A stretch of DNA of 64,000 bases from Asterella californica (lineage: Eukaryota; Streptophyta; Marchantiopsida; Marchantiales; Aytoniaceae), in contig JAYKYS010000024.1 of NCBI GenBank assembly GCA_036924285.1, positions 744,001 to 808,000 of the forward strand, in the 5' to 3' direction. Position 1 is the first letter of the stretch; every line of letters starts with the position of its first letter. Positions 46,424 to 58,900 of this stretch are shown here, one piece after another. The position numbers and the translations under genes are program-made. The notes under the pieces are model-generated. The model saw only the letters and a program-made list of their open reading frames with translations, ran no database searches and had not been told where the DNA came from.

Positions 46424-48437
46424 TGTTTCTTCGTGATGATTGAAGGAATACTTCTTGGACATAGAGTATCAGGCCGGGGCATAGAAGTAGATGTAGAGAA
46501 AGTTCGGGTAATACTCTCCCTGCAACCCCCTACTGACATCAGCGAGTTGAGAGCCTTCCTAGGACATGTTGGATATTACAAAAGGTTCATCAAAGACTAC
46601 GCCATACTTGCTGCACCACTGACGGAACTGCTAAAGAAGACGACAGAATACCATTGGCACGAGAAGCAGCATGAGGCGTTTGAAAAGCTGAAGAAGAAGT
46701 TGGCAGAAGCACCTGTCATGCGACCACCAGATTGAGAGACCTTTTCAAGTGTATGTAGACACTTCTGCGTTTGCTATTGGAGTGGTACTCAGTCAGAAGG
46801 ATGATGAGAAGAGGGACCACCCAATCTACTATGCGAGTAGACAACTTTCAGCAGCGGAAAAGAACTACACCACTACTGAACGGGAAGCATTAGGAATGGT
46901 GTACTCAGTAAAGAAGTTTAGACATTACCTCCTTGGCTATGAGTTTGTTTTTCATGTGGATCATTATGCGCTGAAGCATCTGGTACAAAAGTCAGACTTG
47001 TCAGGATGAATAGCAAGATGGATGTTGTTACTTCAGGAATTCACTTTCACAGTTCAGACCAGACAAGGAATTCATCATGAGAATGCTGATTACTTGTCTC
47101 GACTAAGGATGGGAGAACGAGTGGATACAGTGGCAGATGATTTTCCAGATGAGGAATTGTTTCAGCTGACAGTAGCACCTGCTACAAAGTACTATGGCCT
47201 GTACAGATATTTACAGACTTTGCAGTGCCCAGAAGAAATGGATGCTGAACAGCGAACAGTCTTCATACATCAGGCGGGACCTTACGAATTGAAGAACGGG
47301 ATTCTGTTTAAAAGAGGACCTGATGAAGAACTTCGAAGATGTCTGGAAGTGCATGAGATACCACAAGTGGTGGGAGCACTACACTCAGAGCCTGAAGGCG
47401 GACACTATGCACTGAGGAACACTGTGAAGAAGATTCTCTCAGCTGGATACTGGTGGCCGACGATGTACAAAGATGTTCATGAGATCATCAAGAAGTGTGA
47501 TAACTGTCAACGAGTGGGTAAGCCTACGCCAACCACTCAGTGGCCGTTACATCCAGTACTCCCATTAACACCATTCGAGAAGTGGGGGATTGATTTTGTA
47601 GGACCTATACAACCTGCAACACGCCGCACTAGAAGAAGGTACATACTGATAGCTACTGATTATGCAACGAAGATGGTTGAAGCAGCAGCTACCAAGAAAG
47701 ACGACGCAGCCACTGTGGCTGAGTTTTTGTACACACAGATCATTACTCGATATGGATGCCCACTGAAGTTGGTGAATGACCGAGGTACACATTTTTTGAA
47801 CAAGATGATAGAAGAACTGACAAACTACTTTGGTATAAAACACCGGAAGACAACACCGTATAATCCAAAAGCTAATGGATTGACGGAGAAATCTAATGGA
47901 GTGTTATGCAAGATTATGAATAAGATGACAGTGAATCATGCATATGATTGGGATACAAAGTTACCGGCTGTCTTGTGGGCGTTTCGGAATGCAGAAAAGA
48001 TAACAACCCGTCAGACACCCTTTTTCCTAACATATGGTATGACACTGATCATGCGAGTTGAATTTGATGTACCTACTTACAGAATCTTGTCTGAAGATAG
48101 ATTGTCAGTGGAGGAGAGTCAGCTGTTACGACTCAAGAATCTGATGACGCTTGAGGAAGACCGTGAAGAGTCTAAACGACTAACGGAGATCATTCAAATG
48201 AAGCGGAAAGAGAAGCACGATAAGAAGATCCGCAAGGTGGACATCAAAGATGGTGATTTAGTACTGCTGTATGACAGTAGGTACACCAAATTTCCAGGGA
48301 AGTTACACTTACGTTGGATGGGCCTTTATAAAGTAACGCGTCGTTATAGTAATGGTTCGGTTCAGTTGGAAGAACTTGATGGAACATTATTAGCCACCCG
48401 AGTCAATGGGTGGAGAATCAAGAGATACTACTCTTAA
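46424..48437 (+). pseudogene. Element C pol, 3' part: RT end, RNase H, integrase
   Basis: It resumes in phase with 20245. The RT thumb and connection block has LRAFLGHVGYYKRFI. A 1-base loss near 46734 shifts frame. RNase H has VYVDTSAFAIGVVL, TTEREALGMVY and HVDHYALKHL. A TGA at 47007 replaces an Arg codon. From 47022 a 471-codon frame is open: zinc-binding region (HSEPEGGHYALRNT, CDNCQRVG), catalytic residues in GIDFVGPI, NDRGTHFLN and GLTEKSNG, and the C-terminal KFPGKLHLRWMGLYKV block. The integrase is intact in this copy. Confidence 0.9.
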
Positions 48438-48460
48438 GTGTTCGCGGGGTCGCTTCACAA

Positions 48461-48475
48461 TTGAGAGGGGGAGTA
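48461..48475 (+). promoter_or_regulatory. Polypurine tract of element C
   Basis: TTGAGAGGGGGAGTA directly precedes the TGTGAAGCC start of the right LTR. Confidence 0.75.
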
Positions 48476-51400
48476 TGTGAAGCCTTGGTTTTTCGTTTTG
48501 TTAATTAATTGATTAGTTGTGAAGTAAATAAGAAGAATAGATGATAGAAGATAAAAGATATGAGTAGAATAGTGTTAATTAGAAGTTTAGTGAAGATTCT
48601 CAGTTCTGGAGGCATTTATCGAATCTATGGAGACACTGGAGAGATGACTTCCTCATAGATGAATTCCTCGAGCGAAGAGCTTTCTGACAATATGTTGTGC
48701 GAGACAATCGGAGACCGAATGACGAAGTTACAGCAGACCGAAGAATGTCAGTCGTCAAGAGAAAAACCCTAACTTCGGCACGTGCGGGAAAGCCTATCGC
48801 GAGATATAAGCCAGGTAACAAAGTAATTTACTTTACTGTTTTACTATTCCCAGAGCGATAGCAGGAGCGCAGCGCGCCGCAGTTTCCGATCGCCGAAGTA
48901 CATCTACTTCGCCGAAGTCATTGACTGGCGAGGAAGCCAATTTGAGAGGAAGAACTCGATTACGGGCGAGGAAGGGATTGCGATGAAGAATCCGTTTGCG
49001 GCAAAGCTTGTTGCAGTGATCCTAGGGATGCGAGGGATGCAGACGACTAAGGCACAGAGGCTTTGAGCACTGGAAGTTAATCGAGCGGCTCTTCGCCGCT
49101 ATGAGAAGGAGCTCGAGGAGATGGGATTAACATTCCTCTTACTTCCTTGGTGGGGAATGGTCTCTTCAAAATTGGTACACGAGTTGAAGGTTTGTAAACA
49201 GCATCCGGCCGATGACAACTATGAGCGGCCTTGTAATTGGACCGAAGATCACTGGTCCGGTGTCTTGGGAGTTGACGATGCAGGTCGGAAAGACGATCTT
49301 CTCTTCGACAGCGTCTCTGCCGCAGCTTCGTCCGAAGCAGTGAAGAATTTCCCCAAGCTCTTCAAGGAATTACCGCAGGGGAGGAACGGGTACAGGACGT
49401 GCGATTATGTTAATCCGAAGAAGAGAGAAGTAGCATATGCGATTATGGCGATCTTCAGACCAAGAAGAACGACATGCATGTCGAATTGGCAGATTAATTT
49501 CATCGAGCAGGTCTTCGCTGGGAGAAGAGCGCATTGGGCAAGGATCTTTCATCGTCATGTGCTGAAGCTTTGGAACGAGGAGGACATGGTGTACATAGGA
49601 CCATTTGTCTTGATGTTCTACATGGGGATGGGACTACTATCGACCGAACAGCAGAAGAAGTTAGGCTTCACCGCAGCAGCTGAAGAAGACGAATTTCAGG
49701 TGGTACAGACTCCAGCCCGAGATGCACAACTGGAGGAGTTCTTGAACGAGATCGAAGCCGAGGAAGCAGCGACCGAAGTAGCAAAGACAAGAAGCGTCGA
49801 CTTCAACAGCAGCTCCAGAGAAGGCGACCGAAGAGGTGAATCCGGCCGAGGACGACGATGTGGTCGAGGTATCTCCTCCGATCCGCAGAAGTGGGAGGAA
49901 GAAATCTCTGGAAGAGACACCGAGGTCTGCACAAAAGTTGCGAAAGAAGATGAAGATGACGAAGATAGTCCGGGCCGATGATGAAGCAGTCGAAGAGAAG
50001 ACTGAGGAAGTCGATCAAGGGGACAGTCCTCGGATGGAGAAGGACGTTGACACTACACCGAAGAGTACTCTTTCTCTATCGATGGTAGAGGAAATCGAAC
50101 AATTGGCTACTTTGGCGGCGTACCTCCATGAGGTAGTCGTGCCACTGCTGCACAGCTTGGAGGCGAACCGGGGGACCTACGAGGAAGTCATCGGTAGGAA
50201 GATGAACCTTGCAGAGTTAGTGCATACGATGCACTTCGTCCGAGGTAACTGGCAGGAAGAGAAGGAGAATTTGAGAGCCGCACTTCGCATGGCCTAGAAG
50301 GAGACGCAGGCGAAGACCGATGAGCTCAAGACTGTGACATCGGAGAAGGAGGAGCTTCTTGGACAGAAGATGGATCACGAGAAAGAACATGAGAAGGTTC
50401 TTTCTCTGATGAAGAAGGACTTGGATGAGATGCACGGGCAGCGAAATAGGTACCAAGACACCGTCGTCGCTATGACGAAAGAGGTCGAGGATTTGAAGCA
50501 GCGCGTCATCAAGGCCGAGGAGCTGGGTGCTCAACTTCGGAGTAGGATCGAGCCAACGTTAAAGAACTACTTCGCCGTCGAATTGGATATCGAGGAGCTG
50601 GGATTTCTTCGTCAGATTAGAGAGGAGTTTGTAGCTGCAGATGCAGAGGGTACCTCAGCCAAGAACCGAGTAGCTAGGCTAGGCCAACGGGTAGTTAGGG
50701 AGCTTAGGGAGGTTAGAGCAACCGTAGAGTTCTCAGTTTGCGAGATAGGTAGAGAATTAGCAATAGGAAGCGGTGTTGTTCCTGGTGTCGTTTCAGACGC
50801 AGGATCTTCATCGGACGGGCCAGGAGTACTCCCGACTTCTTAGGAAGAAGATCCGTCATCTTCGGGAAATTCTGTATATAAGCGTTGTGTTGTTCGTATT
50901 CAGCACCTCTATGTGTTTTATCATTTTTGCATTTTCTATTTCCTGAGTTTGCGGAGCCATTGAGTGTTTGTCTACTTCGGGGATTTATCTACGAAGTATC
51001 GTAGTTTGCTGTGGTAGGAATTAGTCTGGGTGCCGAAGAATTTGCTGTCGACATTTGAAATCAGAGTAGAACGTTTACGGCGAGGACTGAGAATAGACCA
51101 GCATCTGTGAAGTTAGTTTGCTGCGAAGACGTTTTTGAGCGAAGTTGACTTCGGAAGAAGTTGTTCTTTGGTGAGAACATTTTGGAAGAAGTTCAATCTA
51201 GTACTTCGGCGGAAGAAGAGTCTTCTTCGCCGGAGTTTTCCGAGAGCAGTAGTAGTGAAAGTAACTTAGTGTGAAGATACTTAGCATTTATTGTGTTAGA
51301 GGCTACCTAGTAGCACTTCAGCAGTACTTCCTCGTGTGACATTTCCGTCCGTGGCTCTGTTTCTCTGTTGTTCATCTGTTTCTTGAGGTCCCTGACCTGT

Positions 51401-51628
51401 TTAGTATCTGTTATGTTATTTGTCAAGAATTATCAACTATGTCTTGTTGGATAGACCTGAGTTTGATCTCTACCGGGATTGATTTCTGCCCGTGAGAATA
51501 AAAGACAATCATAAAGAATCACCTTTGTCACATGTTTACTACTTTTGGATGATCTTTACTTGCATCTTTGTGGGTTCGATCCTTAAATTACTACTTTCGA
51601 GCATCTTTTGGTTTTCTTGTGTGTTACA
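48476..51628 (+). repeat. Right LTR of element C, 3153 bp
   Basis: It runs from TGTGAAGCC to GTGTTACA. The last 1.3 kb matches 14750-15925. It carries its own reading frame over about 60% of its length. The LTR ends inside a host-type exon on the minus strand. Confidence 0.85.
48983..50843 (+). pseudogene. LTR-embedded ORF of element C
   Basis: The frame starts at the ATG at 48983 and reaches a TGA at 49064 that is one transition from CGA. It is then open through the N-terminal domain to 49981. A frame change near 49790 leads to the frame open from about 49800 to 50843, interrupted by a TAG at 50295. The N-terminal domain (MGLTFLLLPWW, NWTEDHW, GRNGYRTCDYVNPKK, FVLMFYMGMG) aligns over about 200 residues with the domain in the LTR of element A, though much diverged. 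An acidic linker and a Glu/Lys-rich coiled coil (about 50300-50620) follow, and the end is Ser/Gly-rich. Conservation of the same layout in two LTR families argues that it was once translated. Function is unknown. Confidence 0.7.
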
Positions 51629-53321
51629 CTCATGAAATTCTCTCTCGCACATATGTAGAATCGCATCTTCGCTGGTGTAATGTGTTTAGTAAGGAAGGCC
51701 GCCACAGCAAGATGCGTAGCTCCACCATGTGAAAAGCGTGCACCTTTTCCAAACTCGCGCTCACTACAAGATCGATCGCCTGGAAGAATACGACAATCCG
51801 AATGATCGCCAGCCCAATGTGATGCGGCAGTCAAGATGTCAAAACACATCAACTCCGGACGAAGGTCCCCTCTGCAACAAATGGATGAAATATGGTTAGA
51901 TAGCAAAAATTGTAATCACGTGGGATTGAAATATAGAAATCACAAAAGCGACAAACTACGACATAGAACTTATTATCTCTCAAAAGCACAATGAGCACAA
52001 GTGTAAATCCATGACTTGAGTTTTTAGCAATATCTTGTGCACCAAGCTCAAGGTATTTCAACCCTCGGGTGCGCTCAAGCTGCCAGTAGTCCTCTGTCGG
52101 AAGAGCTAGATGCTCAGCAATTCGATTCACGCGCACTATCTTTGAACCGCCTAGAGGAAGAGCTCTCATTCGACAAAAACTCTTTAATGTTGACACTGAA
52201 AAGATCGCTAGCTGGCTCCTGCTCCGTGCATCCTCGATTCCTTAATCACTTGTAGACATACGCACATCTTGCAACTCCTCCTTGAACTTGGTTACAATCC
52301 TCTTACACTTGTGCCAAAGATCATTTTGGTTACGGATCTCGTTCCTGCACCACAAGATGCAAGATGAAACCATGGAAAATAGAATTTTCTCAAAAACAAT
52401 TTCAATATAGCATATGAAGTTATATACCTATCAATAATAGTGTCAACAGCGTGATTATCATCATGGATAATCTCCAAGATGAACATGCGTTTCTCTTGGA
52501 GATTCTCAATTCCTTTCTGAATCCCGGCCGTCTCTATTCTCCAAGAGCTCTCAGCTTCCACCCGCGTCATCGTGACCATCTCAATAATCCGATTGTCGAC
52601 TGCATTGATGAATGAAACTGTCCCATGATATCCATTGCGAGATGAATCTCATCGGCAATCGACATATAGGATCAAAGGCTCTAGTGTGTACAATATTACA
52701 AAAACCACTTATAAGAATCTTGACAATAATAAAAAACACCCATAAATATCAAATATCTTATGTAGACCTCTAGCATACTCGCTATTGAGGTATAACTAAG
52801 ACCTGCACATAATGCAGCATGGTACATCTGCCCTATCACATCTGACGATCCTCTCTCTCTCTCTCCATCTCCCCTGTCAAAAAAACCGTCATATGGCATG
52901 CACCGCATCCTAACTTCAACTGCCAAACCTGATGCAACTCTGCAATAACTGGTGCGGAGCAATACAATACGCAATCTGGTCGTGGACATTTCACACGAAA
53001 TACATCACAAAACTCCATGATCTTTCCTCGGCCCCATAACCCATATTCGGCCTCCACGCGTGTGAGGGGCTCATCCTCCGTCTCGATGTGAGGCTCCTCC
53101 TCCAACTCATCAGTACGCACTCTCGTGGGTTCAACTTGACTATCAGGGACAATAGTCTGACTATCACTCACATGGTCTAGTGACTCTTGTTCAACTATAG
53201 ACTCATCATGCACATGCTCGGGAGCTGCTATACGTTGTACACGAGCAGCCAGTAAGACATCTATACGTCTTGCAAGACAGCGGCATGTGACGTTTGCGGT
53301 CCCAGTGCATGACGTAAACAT
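51629..53321 (-). pseudogene. Transposase-like multi-exon gene, cut by the LTR of element C
   Basis: Several minus-strand segments have clean splice sites. The first (about 53321-52840) has two Cys pairs (KCPRPDC, LGCGAC), then, after a frame break in a GA microsatellite, a block with QMYHAALCAGLSYTSI. A second (about 52640-52428) reads DSSRNGYHGTVSF and ends at a GTATAT donor. It joins the third (52345-52262) to give an NQNDLWHKCK block. A further exon (51871-51629) has ASHWAGDHSDC and THLAVAAFLTKH and ends exactly at the LTR. The order of an Asp block, a W-H block and a later block resembles Kolobok-like DDE transposase-derived proteins as I remember them. A TGA precedes DSSRN where a Trp would fit. 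An exon-like stretch at about 52196-51990 is unassigned. Confidence 0.45.
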
Positions 53322-54177
53322 GAGTAAGTGTCTAAACGATCCTCTGGAATCCGAATAACTTGAATGTTATTCGGACGTCTCTCCCCATGGTAGTTGATTT
53401 GATTAGAAGGAAATTGATCCCAACGTCAACCCGCCATACAGTCAAAATAGCGATTTGAGATACAAGTATGCAATGTTTATGAGTAACAACTTACTCCTAT
53501 ACGTCATGCCAACAAGTCCAACTTCAAAAAATCAATAACAAAATTTATATCATTTGAAACTCTAGAATAAGAACAAAATGCACAATATCATATAGGCTCA
53601 ACAATAAAATTTAAACTGAGTATAATCAACAAAGCTTCTGAAATTCAAATAAGAGACGCCACTAGCATAACTAGGAATAATTATTCATAAAATAAATCCA
53701 TATTCAAAACTAACATGACTAAACAGCTCTGCAGCTCATAAATCTGTACCTAAACAAATATATAAACATAAAAAATCCTATAATTCTATAGGTCTCAAGA
53801 ACATCACCTTGTAAAATAACATGAGAGTATGATGGCACATCAACACATTCAAATGACACACTTCGATTCAAAGTGAAAATGAATAAACTCTAGAGCAGGA
53901 GGTTAACTCCCCAAGCCTCTCCCACCTCACGTCCATCCAGTTACAGTCGAAGCTAAGAAGATAATGACTTCCTCCCCCTTCTTGCAAGGAGCACATCCTG
54001 TTTCAAACTGCCTTGGCATTTTCAGGGCAACTGCCCAAAGACTTGAGGATTTACTGCCCATGGATATTGGGACAACTGCCCAAGTCCAAAGGTTTTCAAA
54101 TTCGAATTTTTTCACAGTGGCTGCAGATATCACGTGAGAAGGATGTTTTGTGTCAGTGGGTACTGCATACGTATTTT
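53322..54177. other. AT-rich spacer, no supported gene
   Basis: AT-rich sequence without a convincing frame. ACTGCCC recurs three times at about 54030-54080 near the truncated end of element E. A minus-strand frame at 53927-54388 is antisense to gag of E and is not supported. Confidence 0.5.
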
Positions 54178-55931
54178 TGAAGACTGATTGGAAGGAGGTT
54201 GAAGAGGCTGTTTCTTTGCTGACCAAGAGACAGAGAAGAAGAGACAAGGTGGTGGTAAGTGAAGCAGCACCTCTGATAATTCCTGTCAAGCAGTTGCCTA
54301 CTAAGCCTGCTTTGGTAATTGCTAGAGAGGAAGACTCACCGCTTGATGAGTTGATTAAGGGTATGAAGGAGCTTAAGCTTAAGCTCACTAGGTTAGAAGA
54401 GAAGGAGCAGAATGTACAGCCTGCTATGCAGAGACCTCAGATGAGAGAAGGCTTTGTTCATCGTTGTATATGGTGTGATAGCTTAGACCATGTAAGAAGA
54501 GAATGTGGAGAGTTTTCAGATGCATTGAGGAAAGATCTGATCTTCTTCAAAGATGGTAAGATCCATCTGAGAGAGACTGGGATGATGTTGGGAACCAACT
54601 TTGGCAAGGGTGGTATGAAGAGGCTTGTGAATGAGATATCAGCATCACATGCTGTTTCTCTTGTGAATGCTGCTACCTGTGGAGTGAAAGTGGAGATGGA
54701 GAGAGAGAAAGGGACTACTGGGTTGTGGTCTGATGTAGTGCGGTCCGTAGCTAGAACAGAGCTAGACAAGGATGTGCTACGGAGGGTTGGCAACTCAATT
54801 CGAGAAACTACAGGATGGAATGATCCTGTGGACACCATGTTAGTGCATGCTTATGTTGCAAGAAGTCAGCATGAAGCTGTACTAGAAGAAAAACGCAAGA
54901 GGGAGGATGCAGGTGAGGCTTCTACAGCCAAACGACCTGCTACAAGGAGTGAAAGGGCTAGACAAGAGGCAAGACAGGAGACAACACCTACTCGGGAGGA
55001 AACTATGGAGGATCTACCACCTACAACACCAAAGGAGAAGGAGAGAAGCAAGGAGAAGGGTAAGATGTCTGCATACAAACTTCAGTCTGATATTGAGATT
55101 GCTACAGACTTGAAGCAGGTGTTAGAGAATCGTATCTTGAATGGGAAGGTTGAGTTTACTCTAGGTGAGATTCTTGGGATAGCAAAGCGTGAGTTCCATG
55201 AGGTTATCATAGATATCATCAAGAGGAAACGTCAGATTTTGGGTGAAGCAGCTACGCTTAACGCTCTAGGGACCAAACTGTCGGAGGATGAGGAAGATGA
55301 GATTGCTGGTTACTGCTCTCAAGTATCAGAAGGGAGTTCATATCAGCACGTGAGGTTTGAAGATGAGGTGGAAGCATCGCAGAAGAGCCATTACTCTCAC
55401 AACCATTGGGCAAGAGCAACCACAGAGACCTTGGTGAAGTTGGGAGATCTGGAGGAACCTGTGGTGGCATTGATTGATCACGGCTCAGAGATTAATCTGA
55501 TGTCTAAGGAGCTGTACAAGCGTGGGAGATGGCCCATAGACACCGACCATGGATGGCTTATCCGTGCTGCCAACAACCAGCGAGGAGAACTCTATGGTGC
55601 TTGCCCCAACATCAAGGTAACTGTGGGTGACATCAATGATGTTCAGAATTTCTTTGTGCAAGACATGTCAACCTATCCTATCATTCTAGGGCAGCCTTAC
55701 ATTACTGCTGTTAGAATGGAGACACGAGTTATGGATGATGGTTCAGCATATGCTAGGATACGTAGTAGAGACGGCAAAAGAGCTGTTGAGTTTTTGACCG
55801 TTGCTGTAGAACATGAGAGGAATCGTGATAGCTTGAGAGACCGTCCACTGCCTAAGATTACTCAAGAGTTTAGAGAGTCTAGGGGTTTTGGCAGAGTACC
55901 ATTGAAGAGCGAGACTTCAACGGTACAGTAG
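54178..55931 (+). pseudogene. Element E gag (C-terminal half) and protease
   Basis: The frame is open to a TAG at 55929. It starts in the KEVEEAVSLLTKR block that in B follows the capsid. A CCHC knuckle (CIWCDSLDHVRREC) lies at about 54470. A long charged region leads to the protease motif VALIDHGSEINLM at about 55465, a D-H-G variant with Asp retained, followed by YPIILGQPYI. This is the best protease of the B/E group here, but without the gag N-terminus the gene is not functional. Confidence 0.8.
55883..55889 (+). promoter_or_regulatory. Candidate -1 ribosomal frameshift site between protease and RT
   Basis: GGGTTTT sits in the correct phase (G GGT TTT) just upstream of the protease-frame stop. 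The RT frame, open from here, lies in -1. Element B also changes by -1 at the homologous place, but its heptamer reads GGATTTT. No pseudoknot was tested. Confidence 0.4.
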
Positions 55932-58900
55932 AGCTAGGATTCTCGCCTGATCCAGTAGAGCAGGAAGCTTTATCCACTGGCTTCTTAGGACTGACATCAT
56001 GTGGATCAGTGTGTTATAGGAAGGTTGAGAATCTGAAGAGGTTTGAGAGACAACATGTGAAGTATGTACAGCAGTCTTTGTGGGATAGTGGAGAGTTAGC
56101 CGGAGATGAATACATATCTGGAGTGTTTGAAGAGCAGTATTTGGTAGATACTATAGGAGAGTTGAAATCTATAGTACAAAGTTCTATAGATGATGTAGAT
56201 AGAGTGGTGAGAGTGAGCTCCAAGGAGCTTTATGATGTAATTGATAAATTTATAGATCGACAAGAGGTGTATGTGGAGACCAAGTACAAGTCAGTGGCAA
56301 AGAAAGTCAAACCAGTGGCTTTGCCTTTACCACTCGACTATAATCAGAAGATGGAGCAAGCTGCACGAGAACCGACGCTCAGAGGACCGAGAAGGATTGG
56401 GCACCAGTTCACAGAAGCAACACTGAAGGAGCTGAGGATTGGAGGTGATGGATTTCTTACTGAGCAAGAGAAGAAGAGCTTCAAGGAGATGCTATCTAGG
56501 CATGGTAAGGCGTTTGCGTTTGAGTCACATGAAGTAGGATGTGTAGATCCAAGTGTAGTTGCACCTATGGTAATCTTTACTATACCGCATGTGCCTTGGA
56601 ATCTACGTCCTATTCCTGTACCTAGAGCTCATCTACCAAAGTTGATAGATTTGCTCAATGAGAGGATTAGGATGGGTATCTTGGAACCATCTATAGCTCC
56701 CTACTCTAGCAGATGGTTTACTGTTCCGAAGAAGAGTGGAGCTTTGAGATTTATCCAAGATATGCAGCCAGTTAACAAGGTGACTATCAGGAATATGGGT
56801 ATAGGATCTATTGTAGACGAGTTTGCAGAGGCTTTTGCTGGTCGTGCTATCTATTCAATGGGAGACTTATATTCAGGATACGATCAGTTTCAGTTATCTT
56901 CTGAGAGTAGAGACTTTACTACAATGAGGACACCTTTGGGGTTACTAAGGATGTGCACCTTGCCACAAGGTGCTACCAATTCTGTAGCACATATGATGAA
57001 TGGCATGAATAAAGTTTTGAGGGACTTCATTCCTGAAAAAACTATGCCATTCCTTGATGATGTGCCGATCAAAGGATGTGCTGAGGAGGAGAAGAATGAG
57101 GTAAAAGATCAGAGGGGGTGTCGTAAGTTTGTTGCAAATCACATAGCCGACTGTGATAAGATATTGAGTCGGCTGGAGGAGGTTCATTTGACTTTATCAG
57201 GAGCAAAGTCTGTATTTGGAGAACATGAGGTGTTGATTGTGGGGCACCTATGTGGATCTTATGGTCGGAAACCTTGTCCAAACAAGGTTGATGCCATTCG
57301 AAGGATGAAGGAGACATGTGGGTCAGTTACCGAGGTGAGAAGGTTTCTAGGTGCCTGTGTGTTTTACCATATATGGATTCCGCATTTTGCTCATGTAGCA
57401 GATCCGTTGTACAAGCTGCTGAGGAAGGGGCAAAGATTTCAGTGGCAAGAGGAGCAGAGCGAGTCTATGAAGAAGTTAAAGGATCTGTTGTCTTCACCAC
57501 CAACTCTACGGAAGGTAACATATGAGTTGGGCAGATCTGTTATCCTTACTGTTGATACTAGTCCTATTGGCATTGGATGGGCTATAGGACAAGATGATCA
57601 GGATGGAAATAGATATGTGGTGCGTTTTGGTGCTAAGGTGTTAAGTTCACGGCAGAGAGACTATCCTCAGGTCAAGAGAGAGCTATGAGGAGTAGTTACT
57701 GCGATGAAGAGTGACAAGGAATACTTGATAGGAGCACCTGTGGTTGTAGAGACAGATTGTTTACCTCTCTTGGGAATGATTACTAGCTGTACAACTCCAG
57801 ATATTGCTATGTTGAGGTGGATAGCATATATCAAGTCCTTGAACCCAGAGTTTAGACATATTGCAGGAAAAGACAATCCTGTGGCAGATATGTTATCAAG
57901 GGCTAGGTATTACGATGAGAAGGAAATGATAGATGAACAGGAGGATGTGGGAACAGAGTTCTATTCTAGTGCTCTTGCTAGAAAGGATGGAAGCTGTTTT
58001 GCAGCTCCGTTGGAGTTTTTTGAGGAAACTGTGTATGATGGCGAGTGGTTGGATCTTGGGCGTTATTTGAGTTATTGGAAAGGCAAGAAGGCTGGTCTGA
58101 TGCAGATTTCAAGAGGATCCGTAGAACAGCTTATGGGTACTTTTTACATGAAGGACATCTATGGAAGCGCCCTAAGCTACAAGGAGGTATACCGCAGCGG
58201 GTGGTATGTGACTTGGAATTGCAGAAGAAGCTGATCAAGGAGTTCCATGAGAGTTTATGGGCCGGTCATAGAGGAGTTTGGGCTACATTTGCCAAGATGA
58301 AGGAAAAGTATTGGTGGAAGGGTATGTATAAGGATGTAGTACAGTTTGTTTCATCCTGTATACCTTGCCAGATGTATTCCAACGTACGTCATCGTGATGG
58401 ATTGCATCCTACTTATCCTTTAGCCATTCATTATAAATGGGTAGTTGATCTGGTAACTATGCCATTTGGACTTGGACAAATGAGATATCTAGTCTTGGCT
58501 AGAGAAGATCTATCTAACCAAGTCGAAGGCCGTGCTCTGAGGACGAAGACCACTGCTAGTGTCTGCCGCTTTCTACTTGAAGATGTTATTTGTAGGTATG
58601 GGTGTGTGGGAAAGATCACTGCAGATAGGGGTGAGCTGGATGCACAAGAAGCAGTTGAGTTCTTCAAGCGATTGGGAATCAAGTTGGCGTTAACCACTGC
58701 TTACAATCCTGAAGGGAATGGCAAGAGCGAACGAGGTCATCCGCCAATCATCAAAGCTTTGGTAAAAGCTTGCAAGGGTAAGATCCGTGAATGGCCTAGA
58801 TTGCTACCATTTGCTTTGTGGGCAGATCGTACAACTCATAGTACCGTTACAGGTTACATGCCAGCAGAGTTGATACTAGGGCAAAAACCTGTGATGCCGA

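Larger units (their letters stand above)
2783..51628 (+). mobile_element. Outer Ty3/gypsy element C with nested insertions
   Basis: The internal region starts after an LTR end at 15925, has a tRNA-Asp-like primer site at 15944-15964, and encodes gag, protease and RT up to 20245. It continues after a large insertion at 46424 with the rest of RT, RNase H and integrase to 48437, then a purine tract and the right LTR (48476-51628). Removing 20246-46423 restores an uninterrupted RT coding sequence, which proves the nesting. The left LTR (2783-5401 joined to 14356-15925) is a hybrid: its first part is of the A type and its last part is of the C type. I see no matching target duplication at the two outer ends (atcag on the left, ctcat on the right). 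The RT active site reads FIDDF, and that with the primer site points to an Athila/Tat-like lineage. Confidence 0.8.

Noticed and set aside
53927..54388. Minus-strand frame of 153 codons
   Set aside because: Overlaps gag of element E in antisense and crosses its truncation point, so it is chance.
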